Positions 8,201 to 19,617 of a stretch of DNA of 64,000 bases are shown here, piece by piece. The position numbers and the translations under genes are program-made. Location: positions 1-64,000 of the forward strand of contig JAFXAA010000020.1 of NCBI GenBank assembly GCA_017522105.1, in the 5' to 3' direction. Numbering within the stretch: position 1 is the first letter of the stretch; the number at the start of each line of letters is the position of its first letter. Below the pieces are notes generated by a model. That model saw only the letters and a list, made by a program, of their open reading frames with translations, was not told the origin of the DNA and did no database searches. This DNA comes from Bacteroidales bacterium. GTDB lineage: Bacteria > Bacteroidota > Bacteroidia > Bacteroidales > P3.

Positions 8201-8971
8201 TTAGAAACTTTTGGTAAACATACCGACAAGTTCATCACCAGTTTCCTCCCAACCAGATATGCGGTATACGCTGTCTCTGTAATCTCCGGTGACATACATT
8301 ATAGCCTTTGTCGCCGATGTGGTTACACTATCTACAGTGAACTGCATCTTAAAACGCGGAAAGTTGCCTGTACCACGAGCCTTAAAGACAGGTCCCACGG
8401 TATTCCAATTGCTGGTATAGTTGTAATTCCAAACGCAGGTATGGTCGTCTGACACTTGCAACGGCCATCCGCTTCCAAGAGTGCCGGAAAACACCCAGTC
8501 TCCTACAACAAGGTCATCCGGCAAACCTGAGAGGACCTCCGTCACTGTTTTGACAACTATTCCCGTCATATTCTTTTCTGTGTACCATTCTTGACTGCTG
8601 CCGTTATAGCGCTTGGCTCCTCCGCTTATATCCATGCTCTTCTCGTTGATGGCGTTAATAGTAAACTCAATCTTGAAATAGTTTCCTGCATTGGCGACAA
8701 ACTGATTGTCTGTGAGAGTCCAGTTGTAGGTCTTCCCATCGAATGTAACCGTATGGTCGCCCTTAATCACCAACTCATTGCCAGTCAACGCATGGGTACT
8801 TTTGTAACCCCATGTTCCAATAATACTGGATTCAGTGATGGCTGGCGTGGCTGTGCCCCCGGCAGAGCCACCGCCATTAGCTTCAGGTTCGGTGTTGTCC
8901 TTGCCACAAGAAACAGCAAGCAGGGTTGTCGCTGCAAGCAGCAATGTCTTTGTTTTGATGCTTTTGAACAT
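8201..8971 (-). CDS. Lipocalin-like outer-membrane lipoprotein, function unknown
   Basis: 256 aa. A lipoprotein signal peptide ends in the lipobox LAVSC (Cys ~22), followed by a Gly/Ser-rich linker. Two repeated beta-rich segments begin with SIIGTWGYKS and VVGDWVFSGT, a pattern typical of lipocalin-like lipoproteins of Bacteroidota. The residues after the Cys are K-D-N, which is compatible with surface or periplasmic placement. No catalytic motif is visible. The mRNA has a leader of about 235 nt that contains a large structured element (9049-9170), so expression is probably controlled after transcription initiation. Confidence 0.65.
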   Translation of the reverse strand: MFKSIKTKTLLLAATTLLAVSCGKDNTEPEANGGGSAGGTATPAITESSIIGTWGYKSTHALTGNELVIKGDHTVTFDGKTYNWTLTDNQFVANAGNYFKIEFTINAINEKSMDISGGAKRYNGSSQEWYTEKNMTGIVVKTVTEVLSGLPDDLVVGDWVFSGTLGSGWPLQVSDDHTCVWNYNYTSNWNTVGPVFKARGTGNFPRFKMQFTVDSVTTSATKAIMYVTGDYRDSVYRISGWEETGDELVGMFTKSF

Positions 8972-9048
8972 TTTGTTTGTTTTTTATTCTCCCGTCCGTA
9001 CCGCAACAGGCAATCAATAACAAAAGCGTGGTACTGTATGTTCCTCTC

Positions 9049-9170
9049 GCTGATGAAGGTCCTAGGAAAACCATAATAAACAAAGATGGATTGACAGTCC
9101 ACGCCATACGCGCGAACCATTATACCGACCCTGTTTATTGCTGTTGAAAGTTTCCTAGGTTCTCATCAGC
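9049..9170 (-). promoter_or_regulatory. Structured leader RNA candidate (copy A)
   Basis: Read on the minus strand, an outer 8-bp helix (GCTGATGA with TCATCAGC) is followed by a small internal loop (AA opposite ACC), a 9-bp helix (CCTAGGAAA with TTTCCTAGG), an asymmetric loop (CTTTCAACAGC opposite ATGGT), an 8-bp helix (AATAAACA with TGTTTATT) and an apical region of ~49 nt. The same arrangement and internal-loop sequences occur at 16698-16811 with different helix sequences. It lies within the presumed leader of the lipoprotein gene, 77 bases before its ATG. It could be a riboswitch-like element or a free small RNA. Confidence 0.55.
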
Positions 9171-9214
9171 AGATCGAGCATAACGCCTCATGATTCCTTC
9201 TCCGGAATCAAGTG

Positions 9215-9222
9215 CAAAAGTA
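9215..9222 (-). promoter_or_regulatory. -7 box upstream of leader A
   Basis: TACTTTTG on the minus strand predicts a transcript start near 9208, which places the whole element A in the transcript of the lipoprotein gene. Confidence 0.6.
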
Positions 9223-9224
9223 CA

Positions 9225-9265
9225 TAAAAAAAACAGACTGGCAAAATAAATATTTTTCCAGTCTG
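9225..9265 (-). terminator. secA terminator
   Basis: On the minus strand an 8-bp stem (CAGACTGG with CCAGTCTG) with a 16-base AT-rich loop is followed by a run of T. It lies 25 bases after the secA stop codon. Confidence 0.7.
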
Positions 9266-9289
9266 GTAAAACACTGGCTGCTTTGTAGA

Positions 9290-12604
<3,315 letters not shown>

Positions 12605-12681
12605 ATTCTAATCTTCTATTTTGTTTCCAATATAATAACACACAACATCTTGCAGTGCTCCGCACAGCGCAGCACGGCGTA

Positions 12682-12689
12682 CAAAGATA
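12682..12689 (-). promoter_or_regulatory. -7 box for secA
   Basis: TATCTTTG on the minus strand lies 78 bases before the secA ATG. A clear -33 element is not visible. Confidence 0.6.
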
Positions 12690-12745
12690 CACAAAATATC
12701 ACACATACGCACATTCTTTTATCAAAAAACGTGCCACAGCACAAA

Positions 12746-12770
12746 AGGCCACCCTCCGCGAGGGTGGCCT
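12746..12770 (-). terminator. Terminator of the LPP20/CsgG-like operon
   Basis: An 11-bp perfect stem with a 3-base loop is followed on the minus strand by TTTTG, then a smaller GTGC/GCAC hairpin and a T run. It lies 22 bases after the stop of the last operon gene. Confidence 0.8.
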
Positions 12771-12792
12771 ATACAACGTTGATATCAAGATG

Positions 12793-13791
12793 TCAGAAGC
12801 GCAGCTGGACGGAGCCACCAAAGGCGAACTGGCCTCCCATGGCACTCGGTGCACGGAAGACTGACGGAGCCACGCTGATAGACAGGTTCTCCGACGTCAA
12901 ACTGCCATTGTTGTAGCTGCTTGCCAACCAGTTCAGACGCCCCCTACCAATACCCTTCAAAGCGAAACCTGTACCCAAACCGATCGATGCAACTGACGCA
13001 ATTGGCATAGCCAAAAAAGCAAAATCATCGTCTATCACCATAAGAGCTACCGCTGCACCAAGCCCTATCCAACCAAATGTAACCACAAGTCGACCCGCCT
13101 TGTATTGACTTTTTGCCGAAGAATAGGTACCATAGTTCTCTTCTCCAAACAAACCCCGCGCTTCATAATCCTCAACCTTGCTGCCATTCAGGTACAACTC
13201 TCCTTTTTTGCGCGTCATGAAGCCTCCCGCAGGTGCCACATTCACCTTCGGCGCCTGCGTCACTACAGGTTCTGCGGGTTTGGCCACTGGTGCTTCTGCT
13301 ACAACTTGCTGTTTGGGGGCGACGCTTTGCGAGGCCTTCAGCAGCTGCGATGCCAGCGCGGAGCACGATTCCTGCATTTCGTCGGCACTAATACCAGACA
13401 CAAGCACGGCGGAGCTTTTCACGCCGAACGTTTCCACGTCGAGCAACTTGGCCGTGATGATAATGCTCGTAGCATCGTAGCGAGCCGCCTCTGCCACCAG
13501 CACGTAGGCCGCACCTGCGGCCTTACCAATCTGCTTGATCTGGTTGTCGCTGACGTTACCTGTGCGCTGGAACGCCTGCTCGCCAGTAATAGAGGCCATG
13601 TCAACACGGTCATAGCCTTCGTAGCCCGGAGTGTTGGATATAGCCGACGTCAGGCTGCTGCGCAGCAGCAGTTTGACACCATAGCTGACATTTTCGGCCT
13701 TGTCGACCGTTTCGAGGATGGCCACTTTCTGCTGGGCCATCGCCACTGCCGCCATCATCATGACAGCGAAAAAAATTGTCGTTTTCTTCAT
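12793..13791 (-). CDS. CsgG/LpoB-like periplasmic protein (paralogue 2)
   Basis: 332 aa from the ATG at 13791, which begins the signal peptide (cleavage after AMAQ). Residues ~20-150 form an alpha/beta domain like that of CsgG, LpoB and GNA1162 (VAILETVDKAENVSYGVKLL, then AAYVLVAEAARYDATSIIITAKLLD). The C-terminal part contains two hydrophobic stretches (LVVTFGWIGLGAAVALMV and FLAMPIASVASIGLGTGFAL) and a beta-rich end, suggesting membrane attachment. The N-terminal half is almost identical to that of the gene upstream, while the C-terminal halves are unrelated. It likely takes part in envelope assembly; its exact role is unknown. Confidence 0.6.
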   Translation of the reverse strand: MKKTTIFFAVMMMAAVAMAQQKVAILETVDKAENVSYGVKLLLRSSLTSAISNTPGYEGYDRVDMASITGEQAFQRTGNVSDNQIKQIGKAAGAAYVLVAEAARYDATSIIITAKLLDVETFGVKSSAVLVSGISADEMQESCSALASQLLKASQSVAPKQQVVAEAPVAKPAEPVVTQAPKVNVAPAGGFMTRKKGELYLNGSKVEDYEARGLFGEENYGTYSSAKSQYKAGRLVVTFGWIGLGAAVALMVIDDDFAFLAMPIASVASIGLGTGFALKGIGRGRLNWLASSYNNGSLTSENLSISVAPSVFRAPSAMGGQFAFGGSVQLRF

Positions 13792-13822
13792 CTTATCACT
13801 GTTTTTTGTTTGTTTAGTCCTT

Positions 13823-14926
13823 TCAATAGTTGAAGGCCCTGACAGCCCTGACCTTGGCCGGGTTGATTTTTTCTTCGCCAGAGTCACGGCCCGAGCCGCT
13901 GACGTTTATGGCCTCCTTGACGTCAATCTCCGAACTGCTCCAATACCAGCTGCCATCGAGTTTGGTACCACCGTTGCGCATCAAACCCATGTTTATTTTG
14001 CTGCCAGTCTGTTTGTCGTTGGCCCTGAACAGCTGCACCAGCTCGCCAGCGCTCGGCAGGTACCACCCCATGCCATGCCTGACGCACCATTCAGCCGCCG
14101 GAGCGGTGCCCGCAGGCAGTTGCGACACGATGGCGTTGGTGTACTCCGCACCGATACCAGCGCGGAAACTCTTTGCGGCGTCCTCATTGTTGGGTATCTG
14201 CGGTATGTCCTTACGCTCCTTGCGCTTCACAGCGGTGTGCCATGCCGCTTCGGTCTCGTCCATCGACACCGCCAGCCCCACACCATAATCCTTGTAGAAG
14301 ATTATGCCGCGTGAGCGGTCGGGAAAGACAATGACACTCCCCACTTCGCCGACGGTGCTGTTCTGCGACGCGTCGTTGTTGGCGGCAGCAGTCTGCTGTT
14401 GCTGCGCCACCTTCGCCGTGGCCTGCGCCGAGTGCGGATTGCGCTGCTCGGTCCTGGCTGGCACAGACAAGCCCAACAGCTTCGCTGCAAGTATGTTGCA
14501 CGACTCCTGCATCTCGTCGGCACTGATACCGGACACAAGCACCGCCGAACTCTTCACTCCGAAGGTCTCAACGTCGAGCATCTTAGCAGTGATAATAATG
14601 CTCGTGGCATCGTAGCGCGCCGCCTCGGCCACCAGCACGTAGGCTGCACCTGCTGCACGGCCAATCTGCTTGATCTGGTTGTCGCTGACATTACCTGTGC
14701 GCTGGAACTCTTGCTCGCCAGTGATGGAGGCCACGTCCACACGGTCGTAGCCTTCATAGCCCGGCGTGTTGGAAATGGCCGACGTAAGGCTGCTGCGCAG
14801 CAGCAGCTTCACGCCGTAACTTACGTTCTCCGCCTTGTCCACGGTCTCCAGTATAGCCACCTTCAACTGCGCCTGGGCAACACTAGCCGCCACCAGCGCA
14901 GCAACAATCAATATAAGTTTTTTCAT
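13823..14926 (-). CDS. CsgG/LpoB-like protein with DUF1566-like C-terminal domain (paralogue 1)
   Basis: 367 aa. Signal peptide 1-19 (ending VAQAQ), then the CsgG/LpoB-like domain to ~residue 150. A low-complexity Gln/Ala/Thr-rich linker follows. The C-terminal ~180 residues contain GMGWYLPSAGELVQLF and GSWYWSSSE, the signature of the DUF1566/Lcl-type domain found in secreted bacterial proteins. It is third in a four-gene minus-strand operon. The domain order suggests an envelope protein that places a sugar-lectin-like or adhesion-type C-terminal module in the periplasm or outer surface; this is inference. Confidence 0.62.
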   Translation of the reverse strand: MKKLILIVAALVAASVAQAQLKVAILETVDKAENVSYGVKLLLRSSLTSAISNTPGYEGYDRVDVASITGEQEFQRTGNVSDNQIKQIGRAAGAAYVLVAEAARYDATSIIITAKMLDVETFGVKSSAVLVSGISADEMQESCNILAAKLLGLSVPARTEQRNPHSAQATAKVAQQQQTAAANNDASQNSTVGEVGSVIVFPDRSRGIIFYKDYGVGLAVSMDETEAAWHTAVKRKERKDIPQIPNNEDAAKSFRAGIGAEYTNAIVSQLPAGTAPAAEWCVRHGMGWYLPSAGELVQLFRANDKQTGSKINMGLMRNGGTKLDGSWYWSSSEIDVKEAINVSGSGRDSGEEKINPAKVRAVRAFNY

Positions 14927-14944
14927 TTTCCTGTTTCTGCTTGT

Positions 14945-16033
14945 TTATTCCTGTAGTATTCTCATGACAGCCTCCGCAACGATGCGTGCGGTCTCGCTGT
15001 AGGCAATGCGTGCCGCCTTGTCGGGCTTGTACTCGCCGCCCTTGATGCCGTCCGGATGTCCCGGCTCCAGCTGCGACAAGCGGTCTTCAAGCACCCGCTT
15101 ACCGGTGGCTCCGTTCTCCACAGTCAACGTGCCATCCACATAGACAAAGTACGGCATACCGTCCATGTGCTGTGTGTTGATCACGCCGGCCTCCGCCACA
15201 ATCCGCCAGTCGGCCCCCTCGGCTTCGTCGGTGAAGTTGCATCCCCGGGCGGCCAGCAGCCCACGCACTTCCTTGTCGAGCATGGCGTATGCACTGCCGC
15301 CAATAGTGGCATCACAGCGCACGTAGAACGTCGTAGCATGGCGCAGGCGCGCAATCGTAGCCGCCAGACGCTTGAGCAATTCAGTGTAGCGCGTCATCTG
15401 AAGGTCTTCGAGCGATGCCTCGGCATCGGCAATAGCCACCATGCGTTGCGAATACTCCACTTGGGACGAGAGTTCCAGAGCCTCTTCGGCTGCGGCCCGT
15501 CCTTTCATCTGCGCTCCCTGGCTTTCCAGCTGCGCCACATTGTCGAGCGCCGCCTCCATCCGTCCGAGGAGCGACTCAATCTGCCTGTCATAGTATCGCA
15601 TGAAGTCGCGTCGCTTGGTGTATACCATTACAGCAGCCTCGCGCGTTGTCGGATCGCACCACGTCAACACCTGCAGATTGGGAATCTCCATCGAAGAAGA
15701 GGCATAGGTTTGCTTGGAGAACATACGCTTTATGTCCTCGTCGAGACCCTCGGCAGTCTTGTGCTGCACGCTCTGCACTGAATTGAGCGCTTCGCTCTGC
15801 ACATACACCTCTATCCTCTGCGCCGCGTCGCCCTGCGCATCGGCTTTCAGGCGGGCGGTGGCAGCCTCCACGGTCTCGCCCTGGCGCACAAAGCCGGAGG
15901 CAAAACCTGTGAAAAAGGTTGCGTCAGGATAGAGTCCGCGACGCTGTCCGGCATCAATCCACTCAGGTTTCGGAGCCTGCGCTGCTGCCAGCAGTGGCAA
16001 CAGCGCCAGGCACAACACTAAAGCCCTCTTCAT
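14945..16033 (-). CDS. LPP20-like envelope protein
   Basis: 362 aa from the ATG at 16033. The signal peptide ends at LAAAQA. The mature start PEWIDAGQRRGLYPDATFFTGFASG and the following ATARLKADAQGDAAQRIEVYVQSE region are like LPP20-family lipoprotein domains, but no lipobox Cys is present. A central helical segment (~170-230) could form a coiled coil. The C-terminal domain (residues ~235-360) includes FYVRCDATIGGSAYAMLDKEV. LPP20-like and CsgG-like proteins often occur together in envelope operons of Bacteroidota. The start lies 7 bases after the preceding stop. Confidence 0.6.
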   Translation of the reverse strand: MKRALVLCLALLPLLAAAQAPKPEWIDAGQRRGLYPDATFFTGFASGFVRQGETVEAATARLKADAQGDAAQRIEVYVQSEALNSVQSVQHKTAEGLDEDIKRMFSKQTYASSSMEIPNLQVLTWCDPTTREAAVMVYTKRRDFMRYYDRQIESLLGRMEAALDNVAQLESQGAQMKGRAAAEEALELSSQVEYSQRMVAIADAEASLEDLQMTRYTELLKRLAATIARLRHATTFYVRCDATIGGSAYAMLDKEVRGLLAARGCNFTDEAEGADWRIVAEAGVINTQHMDGMPYFVYVDGTLTVENGATGKRVLEDRLSQLEPGHPDGIKGGEYKPDKAARIAYSETARIVAEAVMRILQE

Positions 16034-16040
16034 TGCGGCA

Positions 16041-16622
16041 CTATTTGTTGGCCTTGTCGGCATCCTTGAAAGCCTTGTCCATCTCCATCTTGAACTTCTC
16101 GTACTCATAGTTGAAGTTCAAACTGCCGTCCGACGACAATGTGTTGTAGAACATCGAGGTCACATCCTCCTTGCCAATCTCGACGACATAGTAGCAAGTG
16201 TAGAACTCTGACCCGTCGGGGCGCGTGGTGAGCGTGTACTTCTCGCACACCGTGCGATAGTCTGAGATGGCCTGGTTGACAGAGGTGGTGATCAAGCGTC
16301 CCATCTTGCGCTCAAATTCCTCCTTGTCGTTAACCTTGTGGCTCAGGGCGAAACTCTCCGTCAAGGACTTCACCGACGTGTTGATTTTCGAAGCCAGCTG
16401 CTCCAGTGCATTGGTGCGTGCCATGTCGCCTGCCATCTGCTGATCCATACTCTCACCCTTGCCATTGGCGCGTATCTGTCCGGTCGTTGAACGCATGTAC
16501 TCCGCGCATGGCATGTTCACTTCTACAGTCTTCGTGGCCGACTTTCCGGCACCGCAGGCAGAAAACAGCAGTGCGGCACCCGTTGCCAGCACAATGCAAA
16601 ACGATTTAATGTTCTTTTCCAT
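16041..16622 (-). CDS. LPP20-family lipoprotein
   Basis: 193 aa. A lipoprotein signal peptide with lipobox FSAC precedes the mature protein. The core (MARTNALEQLASKINTSVKSL, then YRTVCEKYTLTTRPDGSEFYTCYYVVEI) is the LPP20 fold, shared with small lipoproteins of unknown function. It is the first gene of a four-gene operon; its long leader carries structured element B (16698-16811). The C-terminal 35 residues are charged and helical. Confidence 0.68.
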   Translation of the reverse strand: MEKNIKSFCIVLATGAALLFSACGAGKSATKTVEVNMPCAEYMRSTTGQIRANGKGESMDQQMAGDMARTNALEQLASKINTSVKSLTESFALSHKVNDKEEFERKMGRLITTSVNQAISDYRTVCEKYTLTTRPDGSEFYTCYYVVEIGKEDVTSMFYNTLSSDGSLNFNYEYEKFKMEMDKAFKDADKANK

Positions 16623-16697
16623 TTTTATTGTTTTTGGTGTTAATACTTACAATCCCCTACAGCAAAAACAATAAAAAAACCGCGAACTTCTTTGTTT

Positions 16698-16811
16698 AAG
16701 TCCGAGGTCCTGGAATTACCTGTAATGCCAACAAGAAAGCTCACGGTATCGCCGCGAGCGTTCTCTGCTTTCTTCGCATTACAGTCGTGAAATTTTCCAG
16801 GTTTCGGACTT
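16698..16811 (-). promoter_or_regulatory. Structured leader RNA candidate (copy B)
   Basis: Read on the minus strand: outer helix AAGTCCGA with TCGGACTT, internal loop AA opposite ACC, helix CCTGGAA with TTCCAGG, asymmetric loop AATTTCACGAC opposite GGTAA, helix TGTAATGC with GCATTACA, then helix AAGAAAGC with GCTTTCTT and an apical loop. Helix sequences differ from copy A while pairing is kept; the AA/ACC loop and the TTTCA-containing loop strand are conserved. It lies 75 bases before the ATG of the LPP20-family lipoprotein and about 85 bases after the predicted transcript start. Confidence 0.58.
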
Positions 16812-16901
16812 TGTCAAGAAAAGCAAAAACGCTTCGTCTATTTGCTATATACGCAGTTTTTCTATCCTATTGCTCTACATGTTTCATCAAATTTGTCGGT
16901 G

Positions 16902-16909
16902 CAAAGATA
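16902..16909 (-). promoter_or_regulatory. -7 box of the LPP20/CsgG-like operon
   Basis: TATCTTTG on the minus strand predicts a transcript start near 16895 and a leader of about 270 nt that includes element B. Confidence 0.6.
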
Positions 16910-16998
16910 CATACTTTTTTCCATATGGCAAAATATTTTTTTCTCACGCCGCTATTTTTCATGTCATTTTTATCAGCCGTCACCCCCTCCGCCACACG

Positions 16999-17128
16999 CA
17001 TCCCCTACGGAGTCCCTACGGCATTTCTTCAGTAGTTCTTCAGTAGTTCTTCAGTGTTTGACTGAAGAACTACTGAAGAACTACTGAAGAAATGCCGTAG
17101 GGGCTCCGTAGGGGGTCCGTAGGGGATG
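16999..17128. repeat. Very long near-perfect inverted repeat
   Basis: Arms 16999-17055 and 17061-17117 are complementary over 57 bp with a single mismatch, separated by a 5-base loop. Each arm contains an 11-base unit (TTCTTCAGTAG) repeated about three times and a CCCTACGG unit repeated twice; a third partial CCGTAGGGG copy extends the right arm to 17128. The same CCCTACGGAG and TTCTTCAGT words reappear inside the exporter gene at 32122-32219. It sits in a non-coding gap and is not placed as a simple terminator. Confidence 0.85.
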
Positions 17129-17203
17129 CATCGGTGACCGGGGCGCGATGGAACCCCTACAGGGTTCATTGTCTCTTAATATTAAAACGCTAGCTATTAA
17201 AAT

Positions 17204-17775
17204 GGAACCCCGATGGGGTTCGGTTGGCGACGACGGACAACATGCAGGCTATTGATATGGAACCCCAATGGGGTTCGGTTGGCGACGACGGACAACATGC
17301 AGGCTATTGAGACGGAGCCCCAATGGGGTTAGGTTGGCGACGACGGTCAACATGCAGGCTATTGAAATGGAACCCCGTCGGGGTTCGGTTGACAACACCA
17401 GCCAACACATTGGCTATTGAAATGGAACCCCGATGGGGTTCGGTTGGCGACGACGGACAACATGCAGGCTATTGAGACGGAACCCCGATGGGGTTCGTTT
17501 GACAACACCAGCCAACACATTGGCTATTGAGATGGAACCCCGATGGGGTTCGGTTGGCGACGACGGACAACATGCAGGCTATTGAGACGGAACCCCGATG
17601 GGGTTCGTTTGACAACACCAGCCAACACATTGGCTATTGAGATGGAACACCGATGGGGTTCGGTTGGCGACGACGGACAACATGCAGGCTATTGAAATGG
17701 AACACCGATGGGGTTCGGTTGGCGACGACGGACAACATGCAGGCTATTGAGACGGAACCCCGACGGGGTTAGGTT
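17204..17775. repeat. 55-bp tandem repeat array with internal hairpins
   Basis: Eleven units at an exact 55-base period begin at 17204, 17259, 17314, 17369, 17424, 17479, 17534, 17589, 17644, 17699 and 17754; a degenerate unit lies near 17149. Each unit starts with a small hairpin (GGAACCCC-GAT-GGGGTTC) and continues with one of two body types: one containing GCGACGACGGACAACATGC, the other ACAACACCAGCCAACACATT. Both body types end in GGCTATTGA. The order of types is 1,1,1,2,1,2,1,2,1,1 and a divergent last unit. No gene is visible here or in 17776-17963. Confidence 0.9.
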
Positions 17776-17963
17776 GACACCTCTGGCTGACATGGAGGAT
17801 ATCAGCTTGAGGCACCTATGAGGGCGCTGCAAAGGAACGATAGGCTGGCTACCGCTGTCCGGCGCCCGACGGCATCGTGTGCATGGCGGTGGTGGCGGAT
17901 GCGGAATTGTGGTGTCCGCGCCGTTTGGGTGGAAAAAAAATCCTTTATATGTAAATATTTTAT

Positions 17964-17971
17964 TATATTTG
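17964..17971 (+). promoter_or_regulatory. -7 box for the pigment gene cluster
   Basis: TATATTTG lies 53 bases before the ammonia-lyase ATG, inside an AT-rich stretch (17933-17975) that contrasts with the GC-rich surroundings. This is the only promoter-like site found ahead of the 22-gene cluster. Confidence 0.65.
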
Positions 17972-18024
17972 CATCGGTGCAAAATACGGCACCAAACAGA
18001 CAAGAAACTGAACAGCAATACAAT

Positions 18025-19533
18025 ATGAAAAGGATAACCTTTGCAGACATTGAGAAAACGCTCTTCGGCGGGGCGGAAATGCGCATCGGCGACGACCAGA
18101 TGGCCGAGGTGGAGCGTTGCTACGAGTTCCTCAAGGGCTTCGCGGCGGAGAAGGTGATCTACGGCATCAACACGGGCTTCGGCCCGATGGCGCAGTGGCG
18201 CGTGGACGACCGCCACCTGAGCGACCTGCAGTACAACATCATACGCAGCCACTCGACGGGTGCCGGCGAGCCGCTGGAGGACATCTACGTGAAGGCGGCC
18301 ATGATGGCGCGCACGACGAACCTGCTGCAGGCGCGCAGCGGCGTGCACCCCAGCGTGGTGCGGCTGCTGGCGGCGTTCATAGACCGCGGCATATACCCCT
18401 ACATACCGCAGCACGGCTCGGTGGGTGCGAGCGGCGACCTGGTGCAGCTGGCGCACATAGCGCTGACGCTCATCGGCGAGGGCAAGGTGCACTACCGCGG
18501 CCAGTGGCGCGCCACGAAGGAGGTCATGGACGAGTGCGGCCTGGAGCCGCTGAAGATATACATCCGCGAGGGCTTGAGCATCACCAACGGCACGTCGGTG
18601 ATGACAGGCATCTCGGCTGTGAACCAGCACTACGCGGAGCGGCTGCTGGAGCTGAGCCTGCTGGCGGCGGTGTGGATGAACGAGGTGGCGGCGAGCTACG
18701 ACGACTGGATGGCCGAGGAGCTGAACAGCGTGCGTCGCCAGCCGGGGCAGCAGTATGCCGCGCGCCGCATGCGCGAGCTGGCCGCCGGCAGCCGGTGCCT
18801 GACCAAGCGCGAACACCACCTCTACAGCGAGGAGCAGAAGGGCAAGACCTACTTCGAGCACAAGGTGCAGGCCTACTACTCGCTGCGCTGCACGCCACAG
18901 ATACTGGGTCCGGTGTACGACACGCTGATGAACAGCCGCGAGGTGATAGAGAACGAGTACAACTCGGCCTGCGACAATCCGATCGTGGACCCAGACAGCA
19001 AGAACGTGTACCACGGCGGCAACTTCCACGGCGACTACATATCGCTGGAGGCCGACAAGGTGAAGATCGCCGTCACGCGGCTGGCGCAGACCGCCGAGCG
19101 GCAGATGAACTACCTGTTCCACGACCGCATCAACGGCATCCTGCCGCCGTTCCTGAACATGGGCACCCTGGGGCTGAACTACGGCATGCAGGCCTGCCAG
19201 TTCACGGCGACGAGCACCACGGCGGAATGCCAGACGCTGTCGATGCCGAACTACGTGCACACCATACCGAACAACAACGACAACCAGGACATCGTCAGCA
19301 TGGGCACCAACAGCGCCCTGCTCTGCAAGCGTGTGATAGACAACGCCTACCAGGTGATGGCCATCCACATGATTGCCCTGCGCCAGGCCACGGACATTCT
19401 GAAGAAGGCTGACATGCTGGCACCCGCCACCAAGGCCATGTACGACAAAGTGAACGCCATCATCCCGGCATTCGTGGACGACACGCCGTTCTACGACGAG
19501 ATTGCGAAGGTGGAGGAGATGTTGAGAAACTGA
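18025..19533 (+). CDS. MIO-type aromatic amino acid ammonia-lyase (HAL/TAL/PAL family)
   Basis: 502 aa, the normal length for bacterial histidine or tyrosine ammonia-lyases. The Ala-Ser-Gly triad at 135-137 (GSVGASGDLVQLAH) forms the MIO prosthetic group. The catalytic Tyr lies in VIYGINTGFGP (43-54), and the Asn/Gln motif near NNNDNQDIVSMG is conserved. The family removes ammonia from His, Tyr or Phe. The substrate-selecting segment reads IRSHSTGAGEPL, with the Ser-His pair seen in HAL and in several Bacteroidota TALs, so the sequence does not fix the substrate. No hut genes are near, and it leads an aryl-polyene-type cluster. The likely job is therefore to make cinnamate or coumarate as the polyene starter. 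The start at 18025 follows the promoter; upstream in-frame codons overlap the promoter. Confidence 0.85.
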   Translation: MKRITFADIEKTLFGGAEMRIGDDQMAEVERCYEFLKGFAAEKVIYGINTGFGPMAQWRVDDRHLSDLQYNIIRSHSTGAGEPLEDIYVKAAMMARTTNLLQARSGVHPSVVRLLAAFIDRGIYPYIPQHGSVGASGDLVQLAHIALTLIGEGKVHYRGQWRATKEVMDECGLEPLKIYIREGLSITNGTSVMTGISAVNQHYAERLLELSLLAAVWMNEVAASYDDWMAEELNSVRRQPGQQYAARRMRELAAGSRCLTKREHHLYSEEQKGKTYFEHKVQAYYSLRCTPQILGPVYDTLMNSREVIENEYNSACDNPIVDPDSKNVYHGGNFHGDYISLEADKVKIAVTRLAQTAERQMNYLFHDRINGILPPFLNMGTLGLNYGMQACQFTATSTTAECQTLSMPNYVHTIPNNNDNQDIVSMGTNSALLCKRVIDNAYQVMAIHMIALRQATDILKKADMLAPATKAMYDKVNAIIPAFVDDTPFYDEIAKVEEMLRN

Positions 19534-19617
19534 GAGCTGTAAGCTGTAAGTTTTAAGTGGCCACGCATGCCGCGTCAGACCACTTAAAGCTTAAAACTTA
19601 AAACTTAAAACCAAACA

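Noticed and set aside
9140..9170. Hammerhead-ribozyme-like words CTGATGAG and GAAAC on the minus strand
   Set aside because: The core order and stem III are not present, and the homologous copy B lacks CTGATGA; it is chance within a helix.
9049..9170. MITE or IS remnant explanation for the inverted repeat
   Set aside because: The related copy at 16698-16811 has different but still pairing arms, which does not fit a recently moved DNA element; no target duplication is seen.
16787..17035. Short plus-strand frame in the repeat-rich gap
   Set aside because: It runs through the operon promoter and into the inverted repeat; no homologous pattern, no ribosome-binding site.
17204..17775. CRISPR-like look of regularly spaced repeats
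   Set aside because: The 55-bp unit repeats as a whole; the segments that would be spacers are only two recurring sequences, and no cas gene is near.
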